NCBI GenBank assembly: GCA_022453515.1
Contig: JAJNNY010000026.1
Location: 310,001 to 374,000 of the forward strand
Direction of reading: 5' to 3'
DNA: 64,000 nt
Source of the DNA: Astrocystis sublimbata
Taxonomy: Eukaryota > Ascomycota > Sordariomycetes > Xylariales > Xylariaceae
Position numbers and translations under genes: made by a program. Numbering within the stretch: the first letter of the stretch is position 1; every line of letters starts with the position of its first letter. The notes below the pieces were generated by a model. That model did not search any database, had not been told where the DNA came from, and saw only the letters and a list, made by a program, of their open reading frames with translations. Positions 47,239 through 58,165 of this stretch are shown here, one piece after another.

Positions 47239-49496
47239 TCAGGCAGCAGAAGATGGGAACATTTCCCAGAACCCAATCTCCATCTACTCGCCAGATTAGC
47301 TCACAACAAGTATGTAAATGATAAGACAGAAAACACACGTACCTTTGTGGCGTGAATGAATATTTTCACAAGCTCCTCGATCCGGGACGGAGAATGTAGA
47401 ACCGCGTTCCGCTCTATAAGCTCTATGGTGGGTGTAACACTACATGTTAACAATATGCTATATATATAATCATAAAAAGGAAAATATAATAGTAGAGAGG
47501 AACTTACCACATCCAGTCTGTACGGCCTGAACATAGTCGTCCGCAACGTAATTCAGGATCCAGGGCCAGTACTAGAGTCGAGGTAACCAGAGTCAGTGAT
47601 CAATCAATGCAATCACCTTGCTTCCCATCGCAGTAGGTAGCGAGGGAAAACGTACTGTGTTTCCCTCCGTCTTGGTGCACGGATCGCCATGCAGCTGCTT
47701 CGCAATGGCGCCGTAGCCCAGCAGACAGGGCGCCAGCGCGATCTGGAGGCCAAGCCAGTCCTCTGACTGTCCGATATCGAGAACATATCTCGTGTAGGCC
47801 GTACAAGCTACAGATCGGCCGGACGAACACCCTTATTCTCAGCATGTGTTCTGTTCTAACGCATGGATAGAGTATAGTGTATTGTAGTGTAGTGTGGTGT
47901 TCACGAAGTGTCATCACGTACCTTGATGTTCCTCAGTAGCCTCAATTTCATTTTTCTCGATGCCGAAGCTCTGGCAGTAGTCGATGTGTAACTTCATCTC
48001 AGTGTGGATGTGCTGGACGATCTTGGCCCCCTAAAAGAGAATATCAGTAAACGTCCCAAGACATCCAAGGCACTTAAGACACCCCCCCTTTTTGATATGC
48101 ATTGAGAAACGTACAGCTGCAATGTCCTGCATATTCTTCGACTTGTACGACGCGAGGGCATTAGCGCGCGCAAAGTGTACAAGGTACAGATAGTCTTGGA
48201 CAAGGTATCCTTTGAATGACTCCAGCGGGAGCTCGCCATTGCCCATCGCAAGGACGAAAGGATGGTTGACGAACCGATGCCACACAGGTGCGACATCAGG
48301 ACGAGACAGTAACCATTCCACAAACCGGCCCCTTCGGTTCCGTTAGCTTGCGAGAGAAAAAAGCTGAAGGGGTGGTCATATAAGAGGAACCTACGGTGCA
48401 AACGGCAGCATATACGTCGAGTGGAAGTGACCCAGCGGCCCATGACCCTTTCCATAGCCCGGCGCAGTGCGAATAGCCGCCTCGATATAGCGACAGGCCG
48501 CGCGCACCGCATCCACGACGTCCAGACCTCGCGCCAGATTGGCCGCGATGGCCGATGCAAGCGAACACCCGGTGCCGTGCGTGTTCTTGGAATCGACGTA
48601 AGGGCTCTCGATTCTGATCGGCTGTCCATAAGGTCCAACAAGGACATCAACGATTCGCTCTCGCTCCTCGGGCAGGGTCGCAGTGGTGCCGTCTTTCTTG
48701 AAGGGGCTATGCCCGCCTTTGACTAGCACCCACCGAGGCCCAAGCATCTGGAGCCGACTGGCTAGAGTCTCCAGATCCTCGATACGTCGGACATCTTGCG
48801 CTGCGTCGCCGCTGTTTGCGAGGAGGAGCTTGGCCTCGGGTATGTTGGGTGTCAGGATGAATGCCATAGGCAGTAGAAGCGTGCGCAGCTCCTCAACGGC
48901 CTGTGTGGGCAAAAGCTGGGCGCCTGTGGTAGCGACCATGACCTTTGTAGACGAAATTGTTTAGCCACGAAGTAGATTGCGACACACCTGCTCCTACTTA
49001 CTGGATCCAAAACCAGTGTTTCAATCCTGTAATCAACCACTGCTTGAGAGAGCATCTCGATGGTAGCCACCGAGCCCAGCATGCCTGCGTTCATCAGCAC
49101 ATCTGCCTGCCGGTGGAAGATCTACTAAGAGCGAGCAGCTCAACGCACCAGTCTTAACCACACTGGGTGGGATGTCCTTGAATACAGCATCGATCTGTTT
49201 TCTTGTGAACTCAGGCGGGATCTGGTGAATGTCATCGACGCCTGTGGTATTCTGGGCAGTCAGAGCCGTCGTAGCTGTCATGGCGTAGCAGCCATGTGCG
49301 GCGATGACTTTCTGATCTGCCTCGATGCCCCTATCGGATGTGTCAAGTCAGTTGTGGGCTCTCGACAATCAGTAAGAAGTAGTTTGGCTTCATATTGCTT
49401 GTAAGCAGGATAAATACCGCGCAAGACAAGGATGCAAACTTACGCACCACCCGACGAGTCGCTCCCAGCGACAATGAGGATTGTCCGGTCGGTCAT
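47239..49496 (-). CDS. THI20: Thi20-type bifunctional HMP/HMP-P kinase and TenA protein
   Basis: Ten exons: 49444-49496, 49149-49330, 49002-49084, 48395-48942, 48115-48331, 47922-48030, 47656-47807, 47508-47571, 47343-47422, 47239-47283; 510 residues. The N-terminal ThiD domain (about 1-285) phosphorylates hydroxymethylpyrimidine and its monophosphate for thiamine synthesis. It shows IVAGSDSSGGAG, KTGMLG, LTPNIPEA, VKGGH and the anion-hole THGTGCSLASAIAANLARG. The C-terminal TenA/Thi-4 domain (about 290-510) hydrolyses thiamine or aminopyrimidine salvage intermediates. It shows HPFVLAMGNG, the Cys segment ACTAYTRYV, LLGYGAIAK and the terminal MEIGFWEMF on a 15-codon last exon. Introns use varied donors (GTAAGT, GTACGT, GTGCGT, GTAGGT) and AAG/TAG/CAG acceptors. 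Each splice keeps frame and family order. Yeast Thi20 is similar in length (551). No thiamine riboswitch was recognised. Confidence 0.95.
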
Positions 49497-50298
49497 TTTG
49501 CCCACGCCTCTTGGCACCACTTTCTACCCCTGACTTGAATCGGACTGTCAACAAGGAAAAGAGTCCAGAGATGGGCTACCAGCATAGAAGTAGCTTGGAT
49601 TCCCATGAATTCAGTTGTTCTGAGCTTAAGGACTGTCCTCGCAGACGAAGTGGGGTCTGTCGCAACGTCACCTAAACTGTCTAAAATTTATAGTTTGACA
49701 GTACCTTTTTGGAGCTTGAAAAAAGACCTAAAATGCGAACGCCATACGAGGCCACTGAGACATAAGTCGGAAATTGACAAAAAAACTGCCAGGAACCTTG
49801 CGTGTTTCATCAACTGGCTTTGCCCTCGATAATGCAAAATGTCTCTGTAGCAGCAGCCATCACTTTCATCCCATTTGATTAGGATAGTCGCTGGGCAAAA
49901 CAGTCATGTTGAACCTCTCATGAGCTTGAGACGTGGACGATTAGTAATTGGAATCATTCTCAAGTTGGCCAAGGCACCCCAAATATATTTGTTTCTATCG
50001 CGAAGAATGAGATTGGTATAGTGCGCCTGGAGGGGGGAAACGCCCAGTTACCACAACTCCCCCAGCAGCCGAACCTCCGTTGACATTTACAATCCATAAC
50101 GCCAGGGTAATCCAATAAAATACTAATGGGAGCTCACGCTGGTAAGCACGACATATTCCCTTATGCAAGCCCCAGGGTTGTGACGAACTCCGAATCAACG
50201 TCGCGTTATATATCATACAAAGGATCTCAGAGGATCCGAATAAAGCAACAACTTTTATCCAACTGTTTATGTGCTCAATCAGCTACCGAGCGTCCCCG
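49497..50298. other. THI20 promoter and TSC11 3' flank
   Basis: 800 bases without a supported gene. No conserved control element was recognised by eye. Confidence 0.5.
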
Positions 50299-53200
50299 CT
50301 ATATCGAGAATTGGTGCGTTCTTGTTGTTGTCATTCCCAGATCTGCCGGATCACTGATGCTTCGTTGCCTCTCGGTTCGTTGCTCATCTCCCGAATTGCT
50401 GTCACCCTCGTCGCTACTATCTTCTCCATAAATGATATGCTGCAGCACACTCTTGTCGAAAAGCTCTATGATGAGGTGCCGATCTACGAGCCTATAATGG
50501 AAGCCTTCCATTATTCCCAAGATGCGTCGAAACATAGCCGGTTGCCGGAAGCAGGGTGCTTTCTGAAGCCTCAATTGATGTAATTCGGCCCTAGCTTTCT
50601 TGTACAGAAGCATATCGCCCAATTCCACCTCGATAAGCTCCAAGGCTCGCTTGTCTAGATCGTTGGCTTTATCAACAATAATCGATGTAGGTTCACGGAT
50701 CGTGGCTTGGGTCTCTAGCAGTTGGATAGATAGTGGTGACTCATGCTTCCACGGTTTGTACGATAAGAACTGCGCAAGATCATTGGGGATGCAGAGGCCA
50801 AATGATTTCCCAAGTAATGTGGTATTTGATAACCACCCATGCTCGGAAAGGATTTCCATGCCATGTACAGATCTGGAGATCAGGCCCAGAACGAAGAAGG
50901 CAGTGCCTCGAAGACTCATTATAGGGTGAGTTTGCGCGATCTCGACGATGTTCTCAACGACATCAGTGGACTCGAGGAATGGAGCCCCCAGCTCCATGGA
51001 GCCGACATTCCCCACGGCCCACAAACAGCCCTTGACTTTGGTAATGGTTTCTGGGTCATCCGATTGCATGCCGTATTCACGGATGGTGGACGCAAACTCT
51101 TGAAAATGGCCCTTGTCTTCGAGTAGTTGGCAGCCCTCCTTCGTACGCGTCAATTCGCGATAAAAGTGAGGTGGCATCAGACTGTCCTGGTCCTCATCCA
51201 CATCCACATCATCATACATGCTCAAGCGGTTTGGGTTCTCATCAGTGCTCTGATTGAACAATCGCGCAAGACTGGCCTCGATAAGGCTGACATATGTGTC
51301 GTTGCGGCCCAAGAACCAATCATCCATCTCATTGCTAATGTAATCCAGTCCATCAAGGTAGTGGTAACCAATGGATGTCGATAGGAAGCGTAGGAGCAAC
51401 GGAGCGCCAATCTCCCCAAGATGATCAAGACCTGGCCGGCATTCCACTATGTATTCTAGTAATGATTTGGTGTTGCAGGCTTTTTCTAGAATCTTGACAG
51501 CTGTTGCACACACCTCGAGCTCTGGATCGTAGAGCTGGGTAACCAACAGCTGAATGGCCCACTTGGCGTCTGAGATGATTTGCCCAGAAGGAGTGATACG
51601 CTGCGATATGGCATATTTTCGTAAGACGTTGGTCGCGTGGATCCTGATCTCCTTGTTGCTGCCTGTCAAAGCCTTGGATAGTAAGACTCGAGGATGTCCC
51701 TGTAGGCTGTAGTCGAGATTGGAAAGAATCATCTTGATAAGATCAGGACGTTGTTTCAAGTCGATAATGTGATACATCATGTTGAATACGCGCCATCTCT
51801 CGAGCATGGCAACCCCCTTGGGATCGCCACTGAGGACTCCCAACATCGAGAAATAGCCCCCACAGAGGGTATCCGTCAAGCGATCTCGCGAAAACATCGG
51901 GTATTGAGCAGTAATGCCGCTCGTCTGCCGAAGTCAGTGAATGCACAGTTAATATGATGCAATGGAAGTACCTACCGGGTCGCACTGAGCTAAGCATTCA
52001 GCGATCTGCCGTAATAGCTTGTTGCCCGCGAGATATTTAGCACCCTCAGTTGTTTGTAAGAGCGTGTGTATCAAAGCACAACCGACTCTGACATACTTCT
52101 GCGTATTGCGGCTCACCGGCACCTCCGAAAACCTGTGTTTAAATGGACGGTAAAAGTTCACAACGCTCTTAATGAATTTGGATGCTTTTATCGCCTCTTC
52201 TAAGCGCTTGCTGTTGGTCAAAGGACCTTCAATGATTTTGAGCATGATGTCCCACTTCCATTTTGCAGGATTCGAGCTATTCAGGACATTTGAGTCGAGC
52301 AAGAGTTGGCGAAAGGTGGCATCGTCGGTATTGGCCGAGTTGTTGTTTTTTTGCGCGTCGTCCAAGGAGCTGGCCATTTCCATCATGCCAATAGACGCAG
52401 AACCACTGGCCGTATAGCCCGACACAGATGACCGATGAAGAGTCCGGCTTACACTGCTGATCTGATACACTATGCCGGTGGCACTGAAACGATTCTTGTC
52501 ATCGAATTTAGCGGCAGCCGAGAACAGCTCTGGTAGCAATTGGAGCTCGCTACTCCAAGAGGGTGGGAGAATACGGCTGGCTAGCTTCAGTGTCTCGCCG
52601 ATCAGAAGAGTGGCCTTGCGCTTCAACGTAGGATCATCCGCATGTTGGGCCACAGCCAGTAAATTAGGCATCAAACCCGATTTGATAAAAACAGCTAGGA
52701 GTAGGGCGGTGTAGTGTTCGACGAAGTTCTGCTCCATGCATTCCTCGTCGTATGCTGCTTCACCTTTACTGGGAACCGTCGATTTCAGGGTTGTCACTCG
52801 CCCATACGTTGTTAGACGACGGCCAGCGAGGTATGGCGTTGCCCAGGACGGCAGCTTGATTCTCAGAAGGGAGTAGAGCAAATCGATAATAGTGTCCCGG
52901 ATAGTGTCGTTAGGCAGCGTCAGACTTGAGATCAAAGATCTTATTGCCCGAAAGTCGTACATAGACAGACTCATGAGGCCAGACCACGTCTTCAGCGCCA
53001 AAGATATAGCCTTAGCGTTCTGTTTCACGACTCCTTCGTAGAGGAATAGAACATCCGTAAAGGCTGTGAGCACCACCTCCAAATCGTATCCTGCTCGGAG
53101 AAATCTGCGCGACTGCGGTGCATCCAATAAGTAGAGTAGGACTGCAGTCAGGGACTCGGGCGACTTGTAGGTGCCCTCGGCAAGGGCTTCCGAGATAGGG

Positions 53201-54390
53201 GCAAGACCACCGGAGGCGGTAAGCAATGCAGGATCTCGGAGGAGCACCTCAGCAAGCGTTTCGATACAGATTGGCCGCAACCTATCCTCCACTTGCTCGG
53301 CCACTGCGGTAATAGCTCGAACGATCCCACGCGACACCTCACGAACGCCGTCCTTGACATCCAGAAAGGCACGAACAAACTTGAGGGCTTGCTCGCGCTC
53401 GACATCGGCTTTGCGATCCTTGGCAAGTGAGACGACGACCATGTAGTCGGTATTCAGGGCGCGTATCTTCTTCAGAGATGCCAGGTCAGAGATAGCATAC
53501 CGAAGCATCCTGTAGCCTGCCGCAACGACCTCGCGGCTGCCACTGAGGAGCATCGGCTGCATACGATCGCCGAAGATAGACCACACCAGGTCGTACTTCA
53601 GGGTGGGGTATTTCTTGAAGAGATTAACGAGGCTGTTTCCACAGGCAACGTAATACTCGGCAGCCATGCCCTCGACCTCGAGGGCCTGCAGGATCTCGGC
53701 GAGAGTGAAGGTGGGGGACTCGGCTGGCTCGTCGACATCGGAGCCGATGCCACTTCTCGACGCACTAGGGGGAGACTGTGGCCCGCTCTGGTTCAGACTG
53801 TCGTTCCGGCTCCTGACGGGGGTGCTGGGCTCGAACTTGGTGCGCTGCGCATCGTCGATCCTCTGCCTCAGCTCCTTGATCCTGGTGTTGGAGGCGCTGA
53901 GCTCGAGCTCGACACGCTGGCGTTGCTCCTTGCTCTGCTTCGCCTTTTTGGAGTTCAGAGCCTCGAGCAAGTTCTCGCTCCCTTCCTTGATCTTGAGTTC
54001 GCGGCTCAAGGAGTCCTTGAGGGCAACAAGGGTGTGCTCCACAACGGTCTCGTCGCCCTCGTCCAGCTTCTCCAGACTGTAGGCTTCAGTTCTCGAGCCT
54101 GCTCGAGACTGTGTGATCTGACTGCGTAGCTCCGAGCTGAAGGAGCCAGGGGCAACGGAGGCCGGGTTGAGCGATGCGCCACGGGGCGCAAAGGACAGGC
54201 CGGAGCCGGGCAGGTTGCGGGCAGCGGAGCCGGCGGCGGCAGCAGCAGCGCTCGAAGGCGGGGGTTGCAGGTTGCCATCGCGTTCGGGGCGATCGAGGCT
54301 GGAGCGGCGGGGCGCGAGGGAGGGATTGTGTGAGGCAGCGGGCTGGCTATGCAACGACTTCTGGGAGGGCGTTGGTGGGTTGGTTAACAT
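50299..54390 (-). CDS. TSC11: TORC2 subunit Rictor / Tsc11 / Ste16
   Basis: Two exons, 51976-54390 and 50299-51924, joined by a 51-nt intron (GTAGGT...GGCAG), give 1346 residues. Rictor is the scaffold of TOR complex 2, which controls actin polarity and plasma-membrane lipid homeostasis through AGC kinases such as Ypk1. The N-terminal 100 or so residues are disordered, followed by a coiled-coil/HR1-like helix (about 120-180). Then come Rictor N-terminal armadillo-type repeats beginning FTLAEILQALEVEGMAAEYYVACG, the middle domain, and a Rictor V-type region (PMFSRDRLTDTLCGGYFSMLGVLSGDPKG across exon 2). The C-terminus is acidic and short. The chosen start MLTNPPTPSQ is the first ATG of the frame, though the frame is open for about 90 further codons upstream without an ATG. 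Family identity is firm; the N-terminus is less certain. Confidence 0.92.
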
Positions 54391-56352
54391 GGTGGCGATC
54401 CCGATGCCAGCCAGATGCCCGCCGCGGACGTGAGGGCTGATGGTGGTTGCATAGATGGTGGACGCAGGCCAGCGTGGAGGCGGCGCATGGGAGGAGAGGA
54501 CTAGCGGTGCGCCTGCGCCTGTGTTGCAGATTGTGTCTGTATCTGTGTCGGACGAAGGGTAGGGTGATGGAGCAGGCGAGCGGACGCGTTGCAACGAGGC
54601 GCCGACGGGGTTGGAACTTGGAATTGGCCTCGGAGGATGCCAAGCAAGGGATAGATACACTACCTACGGTACAATCCAAGGATCTGTCCAAGGTGGTGGT
54701 GGTGCCAGGTCTGCCGGGTGGGTGCGAGGTGGATGGTCCAGATGCTCAGCACCGATATCTTCCAATCCGTCGTCCTGTGAGGTTGTAGAGCGTCGCCAGT
54801 AGTATGAATCTACGACGTACGAGGGCGTACAAGCAACCATGTACATCCTAGGCCGACCAAGTTGGGGAAATGGACCTCGTAACCTGCCGAGCCTGCCTAA
54901 TTACTTCCTACGCAGGCCCCGCGGGTACCTCTAAGCCCACCTGCCCAGCCCAGGTGGGCACTGCACGGTGGCTTGGACTAAACTCTAGGTGTCCAGGTGG
55001 TTTGGTTGGTTGTGATAGCCGCGCTAACAGACGACCCCTCAAGCCCTTGGATCGCTTTCTACGCTGACCTACCTACCTAAGTACCAAGTATCTATGTGCC
55101 TAAACCTCCGACTAGATGCGATTTCATTGTAGTTGTAGCCTCTACGAGTATAACACCTCCATGATATTTTCCTGTAAGGGTCATAATTTACATCCATACA
55201 ATAAAGGTTCGAGGCGGACGACAAGGTAGGTACAACAGTAGAGCAATGGTAACCTTCTGAGAAAAGACATGTATAAGCTTCAACTAACGAATCGACTATT
55301 TGGCCCCACTTTAAGCTATTATTGATGTCGATGTCGGGTACAGATGAAATACAGACAGGCGTACAGGAATCATTTCCCTCCTACTCTCCGGGTACTCGTA
55401 GACAGGTGTGAAAAAAAAAACCACCCAAAAAAATCAATCTGTGCCGAGGTAGGAGGCAAAAGGTAGGTACTACCGAAGTAATATCATCTGATCTTGTCAG
55501 TTCGTCGTACCCACCATCACGGGAAAGGTGAAACATCGTGACACTGAACTGCTTGACCAACCCAGCATGTCGTCATGTCTGGCACAAGCCTGAAAAATTA
55601 TTCCCCTTGTCGCCCAAGTCAGGCAGTTCCACGCCCGGCACTGCAATATAGAACAACCTTCTGGTGCGTTGTACCAGACTAAACTGAACGTTCGGCAACC
55701 TCGTAGAACACGTAGCAACACAAGTGAGCTGGGTGGGCGCAGTGACAGAACAAGCATCTTAGGGAACATTGTCGTGTGGTTATAAACATAGTATTTGACT
55801 TCTCCGGAGTCATTTCTACCTAGTGTTGAAAAAGAGAAGGAAAATTAAATCAAAATATCGGGATGTGTTTTGGAACAACATCGGTGTGGCCATCTAATAT
55901 CTAATATACCTCCCACATGCAAAAGGGACAGAAATATTGCACAACAGTGGTGACATATTCGACCATCTAGATACATATCGCAGATGGGGAATCTAATTCC
56001 TATCATCTGCTACTCATGCTCCTCATTCTTCCTCGCACATTATGATTTCCCAGCTAGACATAGGCATCATGTGCGGCATCCCAGGGGCGCCAAACAAAAC
56101 CTAACGGCAGTCCCGAACATAATCAAGGGACGTATAACGTGTCGAGTGGTTCGACTCGCAAATGCCAAAGAACAAATATATATATAATTGTAGGACAATG
56201 AAACACAAAAAATGGTAGTGTAGTCCTGAAATCGTGAAAGTAGGCATTTCCTCCTTCATTAAGCCGAATATTGCAATGCTAGGGTATCGTTGGTTGATAT
56301 GTAGTAGTAGTAGTAATCGTCGCCGTGAAAACATCCAATGCATGGGTGCCGT
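54391..56352. other. TSC11 promoter and NOXR 3' flank
   Basis: 54391-54660 is an open frame continuous with TSC11 but without ATG. Beyond it lie ACCTACCTACCTA at 55067-55079 and TAGGTAGG words near 55225 and 55460, an A run at about 55413, and AT-rich DNA toward the NOXR 3' end with a TAG trinucleotide run near 56302-56316. No gene is supported. Confidence 0.5.
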
Positions 56353-58165
56353 CTATTGTACCTCCTGAATCCAGATCTAGGCGAACGAGTCAGTATCAAT
56401 CAATTACTTAGCAGTCGAAAAGGGGAAAATGTGACTCACCTCCATTTTTCCAATATCCTCGCGTTTTTTCCGTGCCATAGATTTTACACTCATCATCACC
56501 ATATCTAGATCATCCTGGTCTCCCATCGTGATCATATCGGATTGTGGCGCATCCTCGTCGCGCACCTTGATCTTGAACCGACGTCGCACATTGAACTTTT
56601 CACGGACCTTCTCCTCCAGGTCGGTGAACTCTATAGCCGCACCGACCATGATGTATCGAACGTCCTCGGCGTGTACCTTGACCCTGATCTTGCGGATGTC
56701 GGGACGCCTTGAACCACCGCGGACTGAGCCGCTTGTGGTCGAGGCGCCGGGCCGTCGGTTCGACACCATCTCGAAGTCTCCTTCATCGAAGGAATCGTAG
56801 TCGCTGCCCTCTTCTTCTTCCTCGATGTACTTCTGCTGATTCCGCCTGCTACCCTGTGACCGCCGTCCGCCGCCATTGTTGCTTCCGCCACTGTACATAT
56901 CATAGACGTCTTCTGGGTAGCCACTCTCGTCTTCGGGACGTGAGCGTCGGTTCCGAGACGGCTCAGCTCGTGAGTAACTCCTCTGAGGTGGCGATCGCAC
57001 TTCCGAAGCTGCCCTCGAAGGCATTCTCCGCTCGCTCTGTGGGGAGCCCATCTTCTCGTACTTGTTGCTTCGGCCATTAGAGTTGGAAATGTTCAGCTTA
57101 GCAGGCATGGGTTTGGGTCCATTGCGAACAGAAGCGCCCCGGCTCATAGTGGGCTTGTCATTCTCAGGAGGCGGTGTGGGGGGGAAGGCGTTGCGACCGG
57201 TAGGAGGCTCGGATTGTTGCCTTCTGCTTTGCAACCCAGGTTTGACGAGGTTGGTAGCTGCGAATGAAATGTTGTCCGTGGGACGATCGTCTTTCTCCGC
57301 TCCCCTGCCAGCATTCTTAATTTCAGATCCAGCGAAGCCGGTGAAAGCATTAGCTCGGTCTGAAGCAGCTACCAGGCGAGCTTTGCCGAGGTAATCCTTT
57401 GTCTTCAAATTCCGGACCTTGGCCTCGTTAGGTCGGTATATTACACCCACCGGGATGGAGAAGACGGTATAACCCTGCATTGTGTCAGTCGTCTGTAGAT
57501 TAATCTCAAATATCGATGTCGCTCACCTCTGCCTCTTCCCTGATTGCCTCATCAATGACATTGTGATCCTCAACCACTTTCTCCTTCACGGCATAGTTGA
57601 GATCCTGCATACCGGACTCCTTCTGTTGCAGATATATGTAGCAGAGACCGCGGTTAAACAGTACTTCACAAGAGTACAACTTGAAAAGTAGACCAAGTTG
57701 GGCGTAGTCGATCATGGTGTTTCCCCTCAGGTAGAGGAGTGTGTCGTTGAAGTTTGCTAGGGCTTCCTCGAAATCACCAAGTAGGAAATTTGATACACCT
57801 TGCTGGAAGTATGCAACCGCCAGATAGGAGTCCAACCGAATCGCCCTCTGGTAGCATTCAACCTGTGAATCTATGTTAGCATGTTGCAGCTGAAGCGCTG
57901 TGTTTTCTGCCTTTACTTACTGCTTTTTCGTGTTCGCCAAGTGTCGCGTGGATAACGCCCATGTTAAATAAGATCTTGGAGGTATCTGAGATGTTCTCGA
58001 ACTCTCCCAGTGCCTCCTCGAACTCATTGTTGTCGTACCGGCCCAGGGCCGATACCCATGTTTCTATTTCCTATTCAAGTACACAGGTCAGTAATTGGGC
58101 AGGGGATCGGTGATTGGAACAGGAGGGAGAGAGAGGGAGAGAGCACTAACCTGCTTCAAAGACAT
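56353..58165 (-). CDS. NOXR: NADPH oxidase regulator NoxR (p67phox-like)
   Basis: Five exons: 58151-58165, 57921-58070, 57527-57862, 56440-57474, 56353-56376; 519 residues. NoxR is the cytosolic activator of fungal NoxA/NoxB. Its TPRs bind Rac-GTP and its PB1 domain binds Cdc24/Bem1-type polarity proteins, linking localized superoxide production to hyphal growth, fruiting and infection structures. The N-terminal 167 residues are TPR repeats (NMGVIHATLGEHEKAVECYQ, AVAYFQQGVSNFLLGDFEEAL, LFNRGLCYIYL) followed by the activation-domain-like VFSIPVGVIYRPNEAKVRNL. The middle is disordered and Ser/Arg/Pro-rich with an acidic patch. A C-terminal PB1-like domain (about 424-515, IRKIRVKVHAEDVRYIMV) ends in IWIQEVQ. 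There is no SH3, as in other fungal NoxR. First exon of five codons, last of eight. Confidence 0.94.
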
